Of a DNA stretch of 11,891 nt, positions 8,739 to 11,891 are shown piece after piece. The position numbers and the translations under genes were made by a program. The stretch's first letter is position 1. Each line of letters starts with the position of its first letter. The stretch is from the NCBI GenBank assembly GCA_003024985.2, contig PXIH01S0000576.1; one strand, 5' to 3'. A model generated the notes under the pieces. It was not told the origin of the DNA and did not search any database. It saw only the letters and a list, made by a program, of their open reading frames with translations. The stretch is from Euperipatoides rowelli. Taxonomy: Eukaryota > Onychophora > Udeonychophora > Euonychophora > Peripatopsidae.

Positions 8739-9018
8739 GTTTACAAGTAATTCATATGGAAATAGTCATTATGTTTCACCAATTACTAAGTTCAAGTCTG
8801 ATTCCAAAGACTCTTAACAAACATTGGTTCATTGCACAAACAAACTTAATTTGCATACAGTGGGGTTTTTTTTCAATTCTGCAGGTTTCAACTCCATTTT
8901 TTTTTACATAATCATAGTAGGTTGTTTCTTGTTACAATCAAATAGTCAACAAGCAAAAAAATTTTTCACAATATAAAATAAGGCAGTCTGGATCAAGTTC
9001 AAATTTTCCAACATAATT
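8739..9018. other. AT-rich stretch, nothing recognised
   Basis: An open frame of 62 codons crosses 8723-8911, but it includes low-complexity T runs and no recognisable motif. I regard it as chance. Confidence 0.5.
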
Positions 9019-9250
9019 AGTGGCATATCCAGAAAATTATTTTGGGGGTTGTTAAGCTTCTTTTTTTTTGTTGTTGTTTTTGGCTGTTGGAACACTTGTT
9101 AGATTACTAGCAACATCTTGATAAGTTTTTTTTTAAACACTGTTAGATTATGAATGGGCAGGGGGTTGTTGGAATAGATTTTTAAATTTGGGGGAGGGGG
9201 TGTCCAAACCCCTGAATACCCCCCCCCCCTCCTCAATACATCCTTGAACC
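9019..9250. repeat. Interspersed-repeat-like block with G and C tracts
   Basis: The block begins with TGGCATATCCAGAAAATTAT at 9021 and ends around a C11 run (9219-9229) followed by TCCTCAATACATCCTTGAAC. It has several G tracts (9043-9047, about 9160-9166, 9190-9194, 9196-9200). The G tracts at 9190-9200 can pair with the C run to form a hairpin, and the strand could also form a G-quadruplex. Phrases of the type ATCCAGRAAA-GGGGG-TGTCCAAACCCC recur in dispersed repeats of many marine invertebrates, to my recollection. The exact boundaries are uncertain. Confidence 0.4.
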
Positions 9251-10040
9251 TACTATTAAATGAATGGGAAAGGCAATCAGTTACCTGTGACAATTTACCA
9301 AAAGTTAGTTAGTTAGCTAACATTGATATAAAAAAAAAAACTCAACTTTTCCAAAACTATCCCTTTCCCAAACTTTGTCTTAATGACAATTTCAACATTA
9401 GATCTCTCAAAATTGATTTGCTGTTTCTCTTTTAATATTTTTAATGAAGTATAACGTTAAACAGGATACAACATATTTTATCTCATTGATCAATAATTAA
9501 TTAATGTTCAGAACAAAGAAGAAAAATCACAAATATAGGCTAAAGCTTTTTAATACTTCGAAATCAATGTGCCATTGAAATGGAGATACAAATTAGAAAC
9601 AGCAAATCACTTTAGATTGATTTGTCAATAGTCTTACTAAATTACATTATTGCAATTAACTTTTTTATTATTCACCATCTAAAGCCTGATCTTGCAGTGT
9701 TGCAACTCGATGCATGTTTCCCACAAGAACTAGTACCATATCAAAAAAAAACAATATTTAAAAAAAAAAAAATAACTCTAAAAGACATTTATAAATCACT
9801 GTTTACAATAAACTTAACAGAATTACTACTGAGAGACCTAGTGGGGAAACTCATAATTGGCAACATCACATGACAGGATCACCTGACCCAAAAAAATATT
9901 AAGCCAATTCCCTTTTGATTCTAGATCAGGGATATTTTGTTTACTTTTTAAAAAAAAATGGAATGGTTAAAACAAAATTGAAAAATGTATCAGAATGAAG
10001 TTAAAATTATTGTACTTTAATCGTATGTATTTTTTTTATT
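9251..10040. other. AT-rich stretch, nothing recognised
   Basis: A short (AGTT)3 run lies near 9304-9315. An open frame at 9622-9873 (83 codons, beginning at TTG rather than ATG) contains low-complexity lysine runs from A-rich DNA and no recognised domain. No repeats strong enough to report. Confidence 0.5.
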
Positions 10041-10955
10041 TTTTTTTGCTTAAAAATTCATTTTTTAACATCGACAAAAGTCTTTTAACATGGGATTTGG
10101 ATTGGATAGGTAGATCCACAACACCTTGGTCTATATTGTGATAATAATGCAAGTTTTAAAATTATTTATTTATTCTTTCTAGAACACTTGAAATCAGACC
10201 AAATATTCCACTTTTTATAATTACAAAAGATCATCAGAGGCCACTATCTAACAGCTGGATACTTCCATTTAGTGAAGCTTTAAATCATGTGTAAATTCGT
10301 ATTTTTCTGAGTCTCAGATGTTAGAATGATCATTATTGGACAATTCCATGTCATATGACCTTATACAGTGACAAATTATTGTTCTATTGCGGAAAATACA
10401 GTTTAAAATCACCCCTCAAAACAGTTAGTTTTGGGGTTCACATTTAGGTGATATGATTGTTTTTTGACAATTATTTAATGTTTATAACATATTCCAACAC
10501 TTTGAAATGATTAGATTTATTGATTTTTTTTTTTTTAATTAATATTTTTGCATACGAAATTGTTAGCTACAAACTGCCTGCACAATTACTGAATGTCAAT
10601 CGACCTCAAAGTCATTTTTTGGCCAACCTAGCTATAAGAAAATTGGCTGAAAATTTTTGGAAGGTAACTTTATTGTCTTGAGATGTCAATTATTTTCGGT
10701 TTGTTTGGAAGATTGACAAATAGAAATCAAAGTCATAAGATAGGAGTCAGTCTGAAAAATTTCTAAAACTTTTGATCTATTTATTGTGACTACTTTATGG
10801 CTTTGAAAACAAATTAAATTATAGATAGTAAAAAAAAACATTTTTTTTCTAATGATCTAGTAATAACTTGAATGAAAAACCATTGAAAATTAAATGTCAA
10901 TTTTAGAAAATTGACATATTTTTTTTAATTATAAATGAATTTTTAAGCAAAAAAA
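10041..10955. mobile_element. Segment bounded by a 23-bp inverted-repeat pair, possible element
   Basis: Positions 10041-10063 (containing GCTTAAAAATTCATTT) are the exact reverse complement of 10933-10955. The pair is 870 bp apart, and the match does not extend inward or outward. The inside holds no open frame of interest. It contains a hairpin with arms 10411-10422 and 10428-10437 (two-base bulge, loop AGTTA) and a perfect 11-bp hairpin with arms 10894-10904 and 10907-10917 and a 2-nt loop. It also holds the 18-base core shared with the left edge of the window (10343-10360). A non-autonomous DNA element is possible. Because the arms are AT-rich, coincidence is a real alternative. Confidence 0.3.
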
Positions 10956-11044
10956 TATACAAACAAAAAAAAATCAGACTTTTATTTGTTATTTTTTTAA
11001 GGTACACTAAAGAGAATTTGGATATATATACAGTTTATAAATAA

Positions 11045-11126
11045 GTTTAAAAACATACTTAGGCCATGGGTACTTTTTTTCATACGTTTAAAAACGTACT
11101 TGGGCAGGGATAGGTTAAAAAATAAA
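11045..11126. repeat. Imperfect 41-bp tandem duplication
   Basis: GTTTAAAAACATACTTAGG at 11045 recurs as GTTTAAAAACGTACTTGGG at 11086, followed by CCATGGGTA against CAGGGATA. The two units are about 41 bp long and diverge in their second halves. The junction includes the near-palindrome ACGTTTAAAAACGT (11084-11097). No coding sequence. Confidence 0.6.
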
Positions 11127-11236
11127 TTTGATCAGTTTATTATTCCTTAATAAATATTTGTGAATTTACAACATGTAATTAAAAAAATGTCTAAGAAAAT
11201 TATAGGCTATAGATTTAATAATCAAATACTGTTTGA

Positions 11237-11295
11237 AAGAAAGTTCACCTGCCACAAGGTATTAATTTTGATACCTTGCAGCAGGAAACTTTCTT
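11237..11295. other. Pre-microRNA-like hairpin, function unproven
   Basis: The 59-nt stretch folds as 9 bp (11237-11245 with 11287-11295), a small 2x1 internal loop, 5 bp (CCTGC with GCAGG), a 2x2 internal loop, 8 bp (11255-11262 with 11271-11278) and an 8-nt terminal loop. That is 22 paired positions in a stem with small symmetric defects, as seen in animal microRNA precursors. A decayed short inverted-repeat element would give the same picture. No known mature microRNA sequence was recognised, and either strand could be the transcribed one. Confidence 0.35.
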
Positions 11296-11359
11296 AGTAA
11301 AATGATACATTGGTAGGTAATATACAGTAAGGTTCAGTTGTCAAAAGGGCTAACAAAAC

Positions 11360-11749
11360 ATGCTACCAGACTTCATTGGCCTGTCATTGACTTCAGTGGT
11401 TTCTTTACATTCCAGAGGCTTCTTCCCTCTCCATGTGTATACATTGTATGTCAGTTCACTGATCTTAGCAGAGCTCTGGGTTTACATCACTATTTTTTTA
11501 AGGTCAATATTTGTATATTTTAAGAAAAGGTTATGTTTTATGTATAAGACACAGTATGCCATGAGTTTCTTTGATTTCTCTAGTGCAAATGCAAACCTCA
11601 TGAAATCTCGTGGCAAGAGCGGCATTGCCACGAGAATATGCAAACCTGTTGGAAGTACTTTATATATCTCGAGGCATTTTGCTGCTTACCTCCGTGCTCC
11701 TTCCTATATTTTTTTATTATTACGTACGGTATATATTTTAATTATTTAA
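11360..11749 (+). other. Anonymous 129-codon open frame, doubtful
   Basis: This is the longest ATG-initiated frame in the window, from ATG 11360 to TAA 11747-11749, with an in-frame stop just upstream at 11351. The translation is hydrophobic in two stretches (about residues 5-50 and 115-129) and basic in between, with no motif I recognise. A second frame is open over much of the same DNA (11338-11523), and a palindrome (11606-11635) lies inside the frame. The first half is locally less AT-rich, which lengthens chance frames. It could be an exon, a repeat fragment or noise, and I favour noise. Confidence 0.12.
11606..11635. repeat. Perfect 11-bp inverted repeat flanked by 10-bp direct repeats
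   Basis: TCTCGTGGCAA (11606-11616) and TTGCCACGAGA (11625-11635) are exact reverse complements around an 8-nt loop. The 10-mer ATGCAAACCT occurs on both sides, at 11589-11598 and 11638-11647. The stem is GC-rich for this window and would be stable as RNA or a cruciform. It may be a protein-binding palindrome or the core of a short repeat. It is followed by ordinary AT-rich sequence with an A14 run at 11783-11796. Confidence 0.75.
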
Positions 11750-11891
11750 GAAAATGTTGAAATGGGTAGAAGGTGCAATTCCAAAAAAAAAAAAAATAAG
11801 CTCGAACCAAATATTATTGCTAAATGTACTTCAAAGGTAAAAGTAAGAACTATTGCAAATTGGAACTTTGATTTCGTTGATATAGTAAAGA

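Noticed and set aside
9099-9293. 64-codon reverse-strand frame rich in Pro and Gly
   Set aside because: Its composition comes from the G and C tracts of the repeat at 9019-9250.
9622-9873. 83-codon plus-strand frame
   Set aside because: It contains lysine runs from poly(A) tracts, starts at TTG, and has no recognised motif.
11338-11523. 61-codon frame overlapping the 129-codon frame
   Set aside because: No ATG and no recognised motif. It overlaps another equally unsupported frame.
1-11891. tRNA, rRNA, CRISPR array or bacterial-type operon
   Set aside because: No T-loop or A/B-box pattern, no spaced direct-repeat array, and no ribosome binding sites or tightly packed frames were seen on either strand.

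Overview
The window looks like nuclear genomic DNA from a multicellular animal. It is AT-rich (roughly 70% by eye), has long homopolymer runs (T15, A14, G11, C11, T14G9), and carries exon-like islands with splice-site-like borders and many decayed repeats. There are no bacterial-style operons, ribosome binding sites, tRNA or rRNA genes, or CRISPR arrays. The two recognisable protein families, a P2X7-tail-like zinc module and a PIN/FEN-like plus CXC protein, are, to my knowledge, abundant in genomes of aquatic invertebrates (cnidarians, echinoderms, hemichordates, amphioxus). I cannot name the species. One ambiguous base (N) lies at 2759.

Left part (1-1202): repeat-derived, non-coding DNA. It holds a 31-bp perfect inverted repeat with a 10-nt loop (265-336), four copies of a 13-mer of the type TGCASTYRCCCCA (456-742), two of which form a hairpin, and an interspersed-repeat-like block at the extreme left edge.

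Gene-remnant part (1203-2531): the best coding evidence in the window. An exon-like block at 1203-1447 encodes a decayed cysteine-rich module like the cytoplasmic tail of P2X7 receptors, with one frameshift near 1320. About 235 bp later, 1681-2531 encodes about 282 codons in one uninterrupted register. This is a PIN/FEN-nuclease-like domain followed by a tesmin/TSO1-type CXC cysteine motif, broken by three in-frame stops (1980, 1992, 2214). Both look like dead copies of mobile or multicopy genes. Their intron phases do not match for direct joining, so whether they were one gene is open.

Middle and right part (2532-11891): mostly AT-rich sequence with no convincing gene. Within it are a fold-back element with about 36-bp inverted ends (5713-5981), a possible reverse-strand tail of a LINE reverse transcriptase (7559-7699), a pogo/Tigger-like terminal motif at 7025, a G/C-tract repeat (9019-9250), a 23-bp inverted-repeat pair 870 bp apart (10041-10063 and 10933-10955), an imperfect 41-bp tandem duplication (11045-11126), a microRNA-precursor-like hairpin (11237-11295) and an 11-bp palindrome (11606-11635). 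Two anonymous open frames (6487-6816 and 11360-11749) are slightly longer than chance suggests but match nothing I recognise.

Overall this is an intergenic or intronic graveyard of mobile elements. I see no intact gene and no evidence of a working multi-gene system.
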